64,000 nucleotides of DNA from Ampullaceana balthica (taxonomy: Eukaryota; Mollusca; Gastropoda; Lymnaeidae). A program made the translations under genes and the position numbers. Below the pieces are notes generated by a model. It saw nothing but the letters and a program-made list of their open reading frames with translations. It was not told where the DNA came from and did no database searches. Below are positions 53,791-64,000 of the stretch, in pieces. Position 1 is the stretch's first letter. Each line of letters opens with the position of its first letter. The stretch covers positions 2,379,734-2,443,733 of the forward strand of contig CALYLW010000010.1 in NCBI GenBank assembly GCA_944989445.1. The letters run 5' to 3'.

Positions 53791-55165
53791 ACATTTAAAA
53801 TTGAAAATATAGACTTAAAAATCATAGTCATTTTGGTTTCCAGATTAACATTAACAATGACGTCATTGTTTTAGCTCATATTTTAATTTTGGAAAAATGA
53901 ACGATGTAAAAAGAGGATTTGAGGATTGTTAATTATAAAATACTTTGTGTAAATTTCAGGAATATTTCGCAGTTACCATACAAAGATAAGTTACTTGGGC
54001 TTTTGACACAAAAAAAAGTAGGCGCCGTAGGTGACCTACAACCCCTATTATAAAATACTTTGTGTACATTTCAGAAAGTTTAATATTACGTATTTATCAT
54101 ACAGGGACAAGTTAGATGGACTTTTGAAAAAGGTGGGCGCCGCAGGCACCACGGCGCCCCAGGACAACCTAGTATAAACATAAGTAGAGTGTTGGTTGAC
54201 AAACAATGAATATTAGTAATCTACTGTCCTTATTCAATAAATTAACAATAAGTAATAGTATCTGGACAAACTGTTAAGGTTTAGATCTAAAATTTTATTA
54301 GACTTGATGCATATTATTTATCAAATTAAAAAACAATATTCATATTATGACACGTCCTCACTGGCGTAACAGTCCTTTCACTGGTGTAACGATTTTTTAC
54401 GGTAACACCGTGAGTGTTACACCAATGAAAATTTACAAGTTCAACAACATTTTAGAACCAACGTTTTAGAGAATGAAAATAAGCTTATAATTTAATTATA
54501 GCTACCTTTATGCCCTATTACATTGATCAATTTTAATATACATTAAGGTATAATTTTCGGTAAAATGGTCCGTTACACCAGTGAGCTTTATGCCTAATTA
54601 CTTACCATTTTGCAGCAGTGAGGTCTGCACTGAGCCACACAGAAAAGTTTCAAAGCATCAACAGCCCCTCCATTATGTAAAAGGTGGTAGTCACTTTCAG
54701 AAATCCCCTTTGGTTATTATTTCCAATAATTTCCATCCACAGAGTGCGGTCCAATATCAAGTAGTGACATCAGTGAGTATAAAACAGGCGACATGTATAT
54801 TTTGGCCAATAAAAACAAAACGTTTACTTCTTATATCCATTAATATGGTATAACATACTGATCAAACACATTTGAACATATTAAAACAATAATAACACTA
54901 ACAATTGATATTTTAATTGTGTATATGAATGTAATTGTGAATGGGTTTTATGTTGGCGACATGGTCTTTCCCATATATACACATTTTTAAATATTCAATA
55001 AAAAAACATACATATGCCTGAACTTGAAATATCAAATATTTTAAGATTCAGAAATGAATGCTCTTTAAAACCATACAAGCCACTCAGAAAAATGTTCTCC
55101 ACTTCAACAACTATCAAACTTTATAAGCGTGGGATATCAAAATGACAATTTTTTTTAAAATGCCC

Positions 55166-56377
55166 ATATACAAAATTTGGTTAAGATCCATCAATTTACC
55201 CAGTAGCTAACGCTTAAAATAATTTTTATATAGCTCATATTTAAAAAAATGACATTGTTGGCCCCCTCATTTCTTAATCATTCCCAACTTAATATTGACT
55301 AGCAGGTTAGAAATTTTGCAAGCGTTCATAAGTGCGATGTCAACAGAACTTTGTAGTAGCTCAAACTGTTTGGACACACACACTATAATTTCGTATTTTT
55401 AATTTGACTATCAATCATGGGCTTGCAATGTCATTGGTAGCCAGTTGGACACGAAAACACATATATAAAGTGTATTTCTTTTGTTAAGTCCCCTTACCCA
55501 CACCATTGTTGTGCGTCATGCAGGAAAACGTTTTGCTATATATATAAAAACAAATTGTGAAATAAGTCTTAATAATGAAGTGATTTATTCTTGAAATAAA
55601 TCTCTATTAATTCTTACAATATTGCGCTTAACTTTCTGCAATTTTTCAAACATTTAAAAAAATTATAATTGTAAACTTAGTTGTTAAAATCTCAAAACTT
55701 CACTGATTACTTTTTAAGATGAGTATTTCTTTGAAATGTTTCAAAATATCTTTGTTTATTTTGTTGAGGAAAATTAATAATGTTTGCTTAATTTTAATTA
55801 TATAACAAAATTTAGTTTCGATCTTAACACATTTTACCAACACATACGTTTTTCAAGTATGCTTAGATCAATAGTATTTTTTTTTAATCGTCTGATTGAG
55901 AATTTAATTTTATTAATTGAATCGCACTAGTTTTAAAATATTTGTCAATTTGTGTAATTAAAATTATACAAATATATTCAGTTCAACCGTTAATTCATAG
56001 CAAAAATTATTGGTATAATACAGAAATAGCGGAAAATAATTTTAAGATCCTGAGAGATTTTAAGGAATTTTAAAGACATCAGTGATTTCACATAACGTTC
56101 ATTCAATTTAATTGTTTGGTGTTTATAAATGCATTTTAAACTAATAAAGAAATAGAAAACAATTTTACAAAGTTTTATCGTAACGTACACACCTAATTTG
56201 AGTGGTGTCTAACTTTTACAGATGTTTATTCAGGTTGCAATATTCCAAAGTAAAAAATCTAATATCTTTTTCCAATCTCTATTCAAATTTAAACGTCCAA
56301 ATTGTATTGATTTTTATTGTAAATGAAAAATTATTGTTTGGAGTAGATCATATACATTGTTTTAAAACAGTAAGGAC
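55166..56377. other. Non-coding with fragments of the 166-bp-array element
   Basis: At 55170-55400 TTTACCCAGTAGC, then TTTTTATATAGCTCATATTT, GGCCCCCTC and GACTAGCAGGTTAGAAATTT resemble 31340-31830. The rest shows nothing supportable. Confidence 0.45.
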
Positions 56378-56633
56378 ATGAATCTATTTAAACGGATGCT
56401 TGTCAAAGTATGAATCTATTTAAACGGATGCTTGTCAAAGTATGAATCTATTTAAACGGATGCTTGTCAAAGTATGAATCTATTTAAACGGATGCTTGTC
56501 AAAGTATGAATCTATTTAAACGGATGCTTGTCAAAGTATGAATCTATTTAAACGGATGCTTGTCAAAGTATGAATCTATTTAAACGGATGCTTGTCAAAG
56601 TATGAATCTATTGAAACGGATGCTTGTCAAAGA
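56378..56633. repeat. 32-bp minisatellite, 8 copies
   Basis: Unit ATGAATCTATTTAAACGGAT plus GCTTGTCAAAGT, nearly perfect; one unit has TTGAAACGG. It is unrelated to the 32-bp array at 44898. Confidence 0.97.
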
Positions 56634-58245
56634 TAAATGCTGTAATATTGTCGTGTCTTTGCTTCTAGCCTGCAAACAAAACGCGAAGGAAATTAATTGA
56701 AGCTGCTTCCTGTTCTTACAAGATTACGGTATTTGTTCATCACGAAGGGGATTCTACTGCTCTAACTTATTAATTAGATGGCGGTTCTCGAAAAACGGGA
56801 GACATATTTAATTGACACGGTCTGTCTTTTTAAAATTTACGTAATCGATTGTATTTTACCTCAAAACTATATTTTTCTTCTGCTAAAAAAAAATTAATTA
56901 CATTTCCATTGTCGCACTTTACTAAATGGAAGTGAGTTTTAATATTTAAACAAAATTTGCAAAGACCAAGCTATTTGATATTTACGTGGATTTCACGTTG
57001 TAGCCATGTTTTCCCGTCATCATCTGGGTGTTATTTTTGTTTATATAATATTGTAATCGTAGTGGTGTGCACACCTGCACCGCACAGCACCAATTTTTCG
57101 GTGCTCTTTGGCGATGGCTTCTCGCCGCTACATTCGTTGTTTGTTTTGTTTTTTTCTCAGGCCAAATAATAATATTTACAATAGTTTTTTTTTCCAATTA
57201 ATTTTATTGCCGCCTCAACAAAGTACAATTTATTATTTTTTTAACGGAATATTTGAAGTACTGAAAAAGTTTCTTAAAAAATACAAGACGCCAAATTAAG
57301 TGATCGTCTTTCTTTATAAATAGAGTTAAATCAATGTTTCTCAAACTTTACTTGGCCCCAATGTCTTCTTCTTGTAGAAATTAATATAATGTAAAAATAG
57401 AAGAGAAATAATTCAGAGTTAAAATAGACTAAGCATTTTAAGTACGAGAGACTCTTGCAGTTTCTCTACTATATGTTTATATGTTTAAGTGGCTCTAATG
57501 TTAGGGAACATAATGAGATGAACAGATGATTTTAAATTATGCACACATGTATTCTGTTATGCATTTTTAAAAAGGCTCTGGCCATTGAATGTATAAATCG
57601 GAAATAAGAAAAAATTAAGTTTCTAGCTAATGGCTAATACCAGTATTTTTTTAACTGCTAATACCTCAGCTCTAATATACATACATAAAGCTATGTTACA
57701 ATCTAATGAAAATTTTATAAAGATACAAATAGGCCCCAGATTAATCAATTGATTGATTTTTTTTAACACTCTAGGTCAAAGCGAGCATCAATACGACAAG
57801 AAATGCCAGGCGTTTGAAAGATGGGAACTAACTATCTATGAGAGAAGTAAAATTAATTTATAGAACTCATACTTTCATGGGAAGATTTTTTGTTCTATAT
57901 ATTTTTGATTGAAGCATTTCAAAAGATGATATAACACACGGGATTATTTTCACTTGAACAAAGAGAACACTTTTACTTCCCGAGACAGTTACTTCTAGCG
58001 TAAGATAATCACACGCCAAAGTCACGCCTTGTCTTGAACTTGAACTTGACCTATTCCTTAACCCATCGTTGGGTCGTTGGGGCACCATCGTGAACTGCAC
58101 ACTATTTCACGCCGTTTGTTCCAGTCCTTTGCTGCCTTTTGGGAGTCGCTGAATGACAGGCCGGTCCTTATCTTATCTTATCTGTTTACAGACGCTCCCT
58201 CTATACAGAAGATTATTGCATCCTACGCTTATCTATGGTTTGTGT
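56634..58245. other. Non-coding stretch
   Basis: No gene is seen. At 57330-57350 a TTTCTCAAACTTTACTTGGC start resembles hAT-type ends like that at 12459. At 58165-58215 CTTATCTTATCTGTTTACAG and GCTCCCTCTATACAG match the lectin 3' UTR insert, here next to a LINE 3' end. Confidence 0.45.
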
Positions 58246-59165
58246 TTAGTCCTGCATTTTTATTAGAGATTTAAATGTTGATAAAGTGTTGGTTTTCCTG
58301 GATTCTTCAGGCAACCCATTCCACGCCCGAATTCCGGACGGGAAGAAGGAAAACTTGTATGTGTTTGTTCTTGCATACGGAATAAGAAAGGTGTTTTTAT
58401 CCTTATGTCTATCTGAGGGTTGTATTAAGTTATCTTTGTGTTGTATTTCTAAATTAGAATTAATTGCTTTATGTATGATTACTACATTGCGCTTGGTTCT
58501 TCTATCCTCTAGTGTTTCAAGGTTTAATGATTTTACTAATGGTGTTATTCTTGTCAGTTTTGAATATTCTCCAGTAATGAATCTGGCAGCTCTTTTTTGA
58601 ATTTGTTCTAGTTTATCAATGTTTTCTTTTGTGGATGGGTCCCATACAGACGATGCATATTCTAGTACAGGTCTCACCAAAGTGAGGTAGCATTTTAGTT
58701 TTATATCTTTATTACATTTGTTAAAGTTTCTTTTTATAAAGCCTATGGTTTTGTTTGATTTTTAATAACTTTTTTGACATGGGGATTCCATGATAGTTTC
58801 TCATTTATTAAGACTCCTAAGTATTTTGGCTCTTTAGTTTGGGTAAGTTCTTTTCCATGAATGTAATATTTTGAATTTATGTGTTTCTTTTTCTTTGTTA
58901 CTCTTAACAGTTGACACTTTTCTGGGTTTAAAGACATACTCCAGTTAGTTTCCCATTTTATCAATCCATCTAAGTCTTTTTGTAAAAGTTTGCTATCTTG
59001 TTCTGATTTAATTGTTCTATAGATTATACAATCATCAGCAAATAACCTAACTTTTGTACCTGTTGAGATGTTGTTGGGTAAATCATTTATATAAATTTAA
59101 AAGAGTAAGGGACCTAGCACAGTTCCTTGTGGAACTCCTGAGTTAACCTTTATTGGTGCAGATTT
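58246..59165 (-). pseudogene. LINE reverse-transcriptase domain (jockey/CR1-like), 5'-truncated
   Basis: Minus-strand reading from 59165: SGVPQGTVLGPLLF, a single in-frame stop, IYINDLPNNI, catalytic RLFADDCIIYR, WETNWSMSLNPEKCQ, KYLGVLINEKLSWN, and after a frameshift near 58743 RPVLEYASSVWDPSTKENI, ARFITGEYSK and WNGLPEESRKTNTLSTFKSL. This is the RT palm, thumb and C-terminal tail. Few defects mean it is fairly recent. Relatives are at 14852 and 45948. Confidence 0.88.
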
Positions 59166-59665
59166 AGATTCAACTCTTTGATATTGTCTTCCCATCTCTC
59201 CCTTTGTGTAACTCTTTTTCTTCCTCCCTGGACTGTGTTTTGCATTATATTCTTTGTGAGACCTCCAGTTCTTGCCACATGTCCGTATCATCGTAGTTTC
59301 ATCTTCTTAATTGAGGTGAGAAGGTCCTCGTAAGGGCCAATGACAGCACTTACTGTGTTGCGGACCGCTTCGGTTGTGATGTGCGCTGTGTAGGAGATGT
59401 TCAGTATCTTTCGGAAACATCTCAATTTTCTATTTGCCATGACCTTGGTCTTTTCTGCATTGATTTCCATGCCATACGCCTTTGTTTTTTCTCTTGTTTT
59501 GCAAGGAATTCTGTTAGTTCGTCCTCGCTGCCAGCTATGCCGTCTATGCCATCGGCGAAGCGTAAGTTGGTTATAAATCTCCCTCCGTCTGCAGTGAAAT
59601 GGAGATTTCAACAGTAGATTCTCAAAGGCGTTAATTTTTTTTAAACCGATGAAATTGTCATACAT
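59166..59665 (-). pseudogene. LINE reverse-transcriptase fragment (RTE-like), frameshifted
   Basis: Minus strand: a frameshifted stretch that reads as DGIAGSEDEL in another frame, then YGMEINAEKTKVMANRK, LRCFRKILNISYTAHITTEA, GPYEDLLTSIKKMKLR and, after a shift, a KGEMGRQYQR-like run. This matches the C-terminal half of RTE-type RTs. It abuts the jockey/CR1-like fragment with no gap, forming a chimeric junction. Confidence 0.75.
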
Positions 59666-60009
59666 TTATCAAATAATCTCTACTTATTTGGTGTCAGTTA
59701 CTCCATGACGTGAAAAGGAAAAATATCATTTAGATTTGTATTAAGACTTTAATAAATAGTTTCATGCTTTTCTTCGCTTGATAAATCTCTTTTCTCAAAG
59801 TCTTTATGTCATCAACTGTCTCTATAGACCCTATTTTCAACTTTTAAATTTCTCCAAATGCATTCAAACCTTTTTAACCTAAAGATGCTCTTTCAAGTTC
59901 TGATTGCTGTTCTTTTAATAGCTATTTTCTCTCAGTAAATTGTTGTAATTGTATCTTTACATTATTTAACTGGTCCTATTAGAATTTTAATTATTATCCC
60001 TTCTGCCTT
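59666..60009. other. Short non-coding gap
   Basis: AT-rich sequence between the RTE-like fragment and the TLR relic. I see nothing supportable. Confidence 0.4.
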
Positions 60010-60765
60010 ACATATGTCACCGGCGTACCTTTGACATATCGAGTGCAATAAGTTGCTTTGTGATGTCGAAAAAAGGTCTGTCGAGTTCGATTTGAATAGT
60101 ATTACCAAATAAATTGTTTGATACTGAGAGATCCTTTATGGTACAGTTCTTAGGAAAGAAATAATAAATTACTCCATTAGCGTTGTTGTTGCTGAAATCA
60201 GCCATTTCAATACCTGGTGAAAATAAGCATAATGATCAATGATTAAACTCATTACTGGAAAGACTTAGCTCCCTTAGTTAGTAGTTTGATAGCAATTGCG
60301 GCAACAAGATGTCGTATCCAAAACGTGTAAATTGTTTACCCATAAAATGCTTATCTTCATCGGCGGCTTAATGTATACAATATCTTTCGCATTAAAATGT
60401 TGGTTATTTCTTTTTATTGGTGGGTGAATTTTTTAAATTAAAAATATTTCGGAATTTATTGGGCTAGAAATTAAAGACTTGTTTGAATAAATATTTTGTG
60501 CAGTCCAGAATTAGGGATTAACATCACTCTCATAGCGACCAAAATAATAAATTTTTGTCCGTTCATTTATGTTTAATTCAAGGAGTTCTTGAGGGAATAA
60601 ACACAAACTGGAAGTGATAATATGTGGAAAGCTATTCCCACTTAAATCAATCTTCTCTAGGGAAGCGGGTAACATGACTATAAAATCTGGACTGCCGCGG
60701 ACTACGTAATTTTATGACTGGTCGAGTTCAATAAACTTAAATAATGTTAGGTCCTTAATAATTTA
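60010..60765 (-). pseudogene. Third Toll-like receptor, ectodomain relic
   Basis: Minus-strand matches to TLR B residues of about 450-690: DLSGNS-like pieces near 60640, ELNLNNQ-like near 60580, KELSLAG-like near 60270, then the clear frame ADFSNNNAN, YYFFPKNCT, SVSNNLFGNTIQ, FFDITKQLIALDMS (60030-60205). Frameshifts and stops separate the blocks. No cysteine cluster, membrane helix or TIR is present. Same strand as the two intact genes, so it is probably a dead or partial member of the same cluster. Confidence 0.85.
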
Positions 60766-61499
60766 ATTTTCGCTACTAAAGAGAGCAAAGGAGCGATTCT
60801 CAAACCTTTTAATATAATGTGTATGTGTGGCATTCAAGAGTGGAAGAGTGCATGAATACGAAAATAAATAGATGCGTTTAAAGATGACAACATAACTTAC
60901 TCTTCTATATTTACTGAAATAGAATAACTACGCAATAGCACTGTGATATAAATATGCAGAAAGCTTTTCTTTGCAGTTGTTTCTAAAGAGATTAACAAAT
61001 GAATTTTTAGTTAAGTAAAACTTGATTTAATCTATCAAAGTGATCACATTAACCTTCTCGGCTGCATCCTGTTAGCTTAGGATAAAAATCACAGTTGAAG
61101 CACGCATTTTCTTTTGCTGTGAAATGTGTCAATTGAAACAATTGGCGCACAAATCTCCTTTAAGCTGTTTGTCTTGCCTCCTCATCAAGTTTAATTGCCT
61201 GTCCTTTCCGAAATGGATGAGAAACTTTTATTTTTCTAATTAGTAGCATATGCTTCACTTTCTGAGTACTAGGATATTGTGTGGCCTTACCGTATATAAG
61301 AATAACACCAACAATATATGTTTTTTACATAAAATTTAAAAAATCTGCCTTCGTGCACAAATGACAATAAACAGAACAATTTTTTTTTCAGTTATTAGTA
61401 TGATATGACTTTGTTACCAAATACAGTTAAACCAATTAAATATGCAGTTTTATCAACTTTTTGTCACGCAGCTGAGAAATGAGCAAATGTTGTATGGTC
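60766..61499. other. Non-coding stretch
   Basis: AT-rich. I see no further TLR homology, gene or repeat. Confidence 0.4.
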
Positions 61500-61760
61500 C
61501 TCACCTCTACGGTGGTCGAGCAGCATGTGTGCTCGGCTGGCATACCGAGAGTCGCGGGTACGAATGTCTGTGGAGGTAGGGATTTGTTCCCGGGACAAAG
61601 GGTGTCCCTGAGTCCACCCATCCCCGACTGGTTAACTGACGATAATTACGTAAACAAGGACGCTGGACATTGTCCCACTCATAGCCGCGGCCTGTGAAGG
61701 CTGCGTCATTTGCCAACAGGCCACCATGGTCTGTGCGTTCTTATCAGAACATAGGACGCA
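61500..61760 (+). mobile_element. tRNA-derived SINE, copy 2 (diverged)
   Basis: It matches 7900-8130: TACGGTGGTCGAGCAGCATG, then GCTGGCATACCGA, a degraded B box (GGTACGAATGT), TTTGTTCCCGGG, GTCCCTGAGTCCACCCA and TAGCCGCGGCCTGTGAAGGC. It lacks the 3' third and the (GAA)n tail. Confidence 0.8.
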
Positions 61761-62469
61761 AGAATCTTTTGCAATGGGAGCGGCTGCAATAAAATGTTAA
61801 ACATGCGTGACTGGTAAAATAATATTTATTCTTTATTATTTTGTTTTTCAGTGATATTTTCGTGTTAAATTGACATTGTGAGTGGGCGAAATAATTTTCT
61901 GTGAGTCATTATTTTACAGGTCAGGGAGAATTTATTTTATTCTAGAGGAAAATATTATCTTCCCCGAGGAGTTTATTTTAAAATAAACTCTTTTTTTTGG
62001 GGGGGGAGGGGGGAGACTGTATGGGAGAGAATTTATTTTGCGACACTTTGGATTGCAGCCTAGCCTCTGAATCAGTGGAATCGCTTGCTGGCTTCATTTA
62101 GGACAGCGAGTGAGTCCAACGCTCAGAAAAGGGTGTACAGCCCTGCTCATCAGAAGGAGCAGGTTGCCCAGGTGTTAGCCAATATTTTAAGAGTAATCTC
62201 AAGTTCCAGAATATGAGACTAGAGTAGTCGCATTTACTGTTACTCAAAACTTTCATCTATGTTTCATTCAATAGTGTAGAACCGTCGATATTTTCTAGAA
62301 ATTTCCAGATTTAAATTATTTCTAACCCCAAATCCCAATTTCTGAAACCAGTAACGGCTAATAACTGTTATGGGTAGTTATTATTCGAAGCCAATAATTT
62401 TTTTCAAAGAAATGCAAGAGCCTTAAACATTATCCATTTAAGTTTATAGAGTGGTCCCGGTTGTAATTC
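61761..62469. other. Non-coding stretch
   Basis: It includes a G-rich run at 62000-62020 and nothing else recognisable. Confidence 0.4.
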
Positions 62470-62770
62470 AATAAAACTACACCAATCAGCGGCTGACTTC
62501 CAACAAAATTTCCGAAATAAATTTAATACAAATTGCCCAGTAGACGAAATTTGGAAAGATATAAAAACAAATCTAAAAACTATTATGGATGGGAATGTTC
62601 CTACAAAATTGACATCAAATAAAATTAACAAATGCTGGTTCAATTCTAAATTGAAAAAGCTATGCAAACAAAAAGAGAACTTATTTAAGAAATTTAAGGC
62701 TACCAATTCAGAAAGGATGCACAAAAATACTTAAAGATTAAACACTTGACACAAAAACTTAGTAAAAATA
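62470..62770 (+). pseudogene. LINE fragment between endonuclease and RT (jockey/CR1-like)
   Basis: The frame reads ADFQQNFRNKFNTNCPVDEI, DGNVPTKLTSNKINKCWFNS and LKKLCKQKENLFKKFKATNS, then shifts at about 62732 to KYLKIKHLTQK. This is the linker before the RT in such LINEs (VPSK-LTS-x-x-N-x-x-W-F motif). It has no start codon and both neighbouring domains are missing. Confidence 0.7.
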
Positions 62771-64000
62771 GTAAGTTATTGATATCATAGAAATAAATCT
62801 GGCTTTGTGGGGGTATAGTTTAGCCTTGACCTGTTTAAACCTTTAGATATATGTATATATTTATACAGGGAATACTTAATAAAAAAATATTTATTAAAAA
62901 AAATAAAAGGTTATGTATATTTATAAATGAAACAACGCATAAACTGAAAGAGAAATCATTCAAGTAATAAAAATTTTTTAAAAATTAATTAATAACACTG
63001 AAATTAAGAAATTATAAAACAATTTGATGAACTGTCAACTTGATGTAGAAATCTCAATTTGTGTTAGAGCAATCAGCATTTGAAAGATGATTTCCTCCCA
63101 TAAAAATCTTTTTTAAGCATCAGCCTTCATACACCCCCTCCTCCCCGACCAAGGTGATGACATATAACATGGGTCAAAACGAACTAATCCACAATGCTAA
63201 TGCGCATGACCGGAAATGTAATCAAATAGGACTTCCATGGCATGGATGCCCATCTAAACTATTACCTCATAACCTCTGGCGGCAAAACGTATAAAAATAG
63301 AAAGGGTAATAAAATGTATTCTAAGGGATAAAGAGATTACCTAAATAATCAGAACAAATACTAATTGCAGAATATACCCGAAATGACAGAACAAACCGAA
63401 AAAGGCAGAAGAGACACAAATAGACAGAATGAACCCGGATAGAAAGAAGAGACCCGATCAGAGAGTGTCTCAAGGATTGCCATTAACAACGACATTTTAA
63501 AAAAGTAAATAATGTTTATCGACAGACACCCCAGGATTCTTAAATTAATAGGCATGGGTACCATAACACTTAATTGAATTTAAGGCTTCATAAAATTAAA
63601 AGGCAACGTTATATAAAAAGGAGATTGTTAAAATGTAATTTTATTTCTTGTATTAAATTTATTTTGATTTCAATTACTCTATTTCTGTAGTATGATAGTT
63701 GTGCCACCTGCGTTCATAAAAGAACATTCTAAGTAAAATTGTGATCAGACATTTATTAGTTTCCTCTTTAATTTAAGCAAATACTAACTTTAACTAATAC
63801 TCTTTTTTTATTATTTAATCAATAACTAAAATCAGATAAAACTGAAATTCAACAAGTAGTTGATTATAATAAGATTATTAAATTCGTTAAAAATTTATTT
63901 TGAATGCACATTAAGTTTCTTCATCGTTTTTTTTTAAAAGAAAAATAAAATATAGTACATGGATTAGAGATACTAATGACAGATGCCTCTGCCGTACGTT
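62771..64000. other. Non-coding stretch to window end
   Basis: AT-rich, with no gene, tandem repeat or element I can support. Confidence 0.4.

Larger units (their letters stand above)
52945..55165 (-). mobile_element. Unrecognised spliced repeat gene, copy 2, with nested insertion
   Basis: This is the reverse copy of 25560-26790. It keeps the exon 1 donor (minus-strand CAAAATG then GTAAGT, near 54605) and TGGTGTAACG motifs at 54360, 54379, about 54405-54425 and 54573. The acceptor has changed from CAG-G to CAA-G. A 950-bp insert (53226-54181) of two other repeat families splits the intron. Confidence 0.7.

Noticed and set aside
62404..62724. 106-codon minus-strand ORF
   Set aside because: It is antisense to a plus-strand LINE linker fragment with recognisable residues.

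Overview
The window is AT-rich (roughly two-thirds A+T by eye), gene-poor eukaryotic nuclear DNA. It has spliced exons, non-LTR retrotransposon relics, hAT-type DNA transposons, tRNA-derived SINEs and many tandem arrays. A mollusc, probably a heterobranch gastropod, is the best guess. This is inference from the Toll-like receptors, a PAN plus C-type lectin gene, and a tandem-repeat-bearing element that resembles the 'pearl'/Helentron elements of molluscs. No sequence search could be run.

Layout. 0-25 kb: two intronless Toll-like receptor (TLR) genes, both on the minus strand (4036-7065 and 21913-25008). Each lies at the same end of a larger duplicated block (about 265-7080 and 16720-25020), so the pair arose by tandem segmental duplication including several kb of 3' flank. 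Between and inside the blocks lie a SINE, hAT elements, LINE relics and minisatellites. 25-31 kb: a decayed multi-exon repeat gene with conserved splice sites and scattered TCACTGGTGTAACG motifs; a second inverted, partial copy lies at 52.9-55.2 kb. I do not recognise this family, and it is my main candidate for an undescribed element. 31.3-34.1 kb: an element carrying an internal array of about 166-bp monomers. 35.2-38.5 kb: an uninterrupted non-LTR retrotransposon ORF (endonuclease, reverse transcriptase, zinc finger). 39-44 kb: repeats only. 45.6-50.8 kb: a three-exon PAN/C-type lectin gene on the plus strand with a frameshift in its last exon; its introns are filled with satellite arrays and transposons. 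51-64 kb: minisatellites, LINE fragments, a third TLR relic (60.0-60.8 kb) and a second SINE.

How it fits together. The host-gene content is innate immunity: two intact TLRs, one TLR relic and one damaged secreted lectin. All sit in a repeat-dense background that appears to be actively duplicating. The TLR copies keep nearly the same transmembrane and TIR region while their LRR ectodomains have diverged. The remainder is transposon sequence, several pieces with readable target-site duplications.
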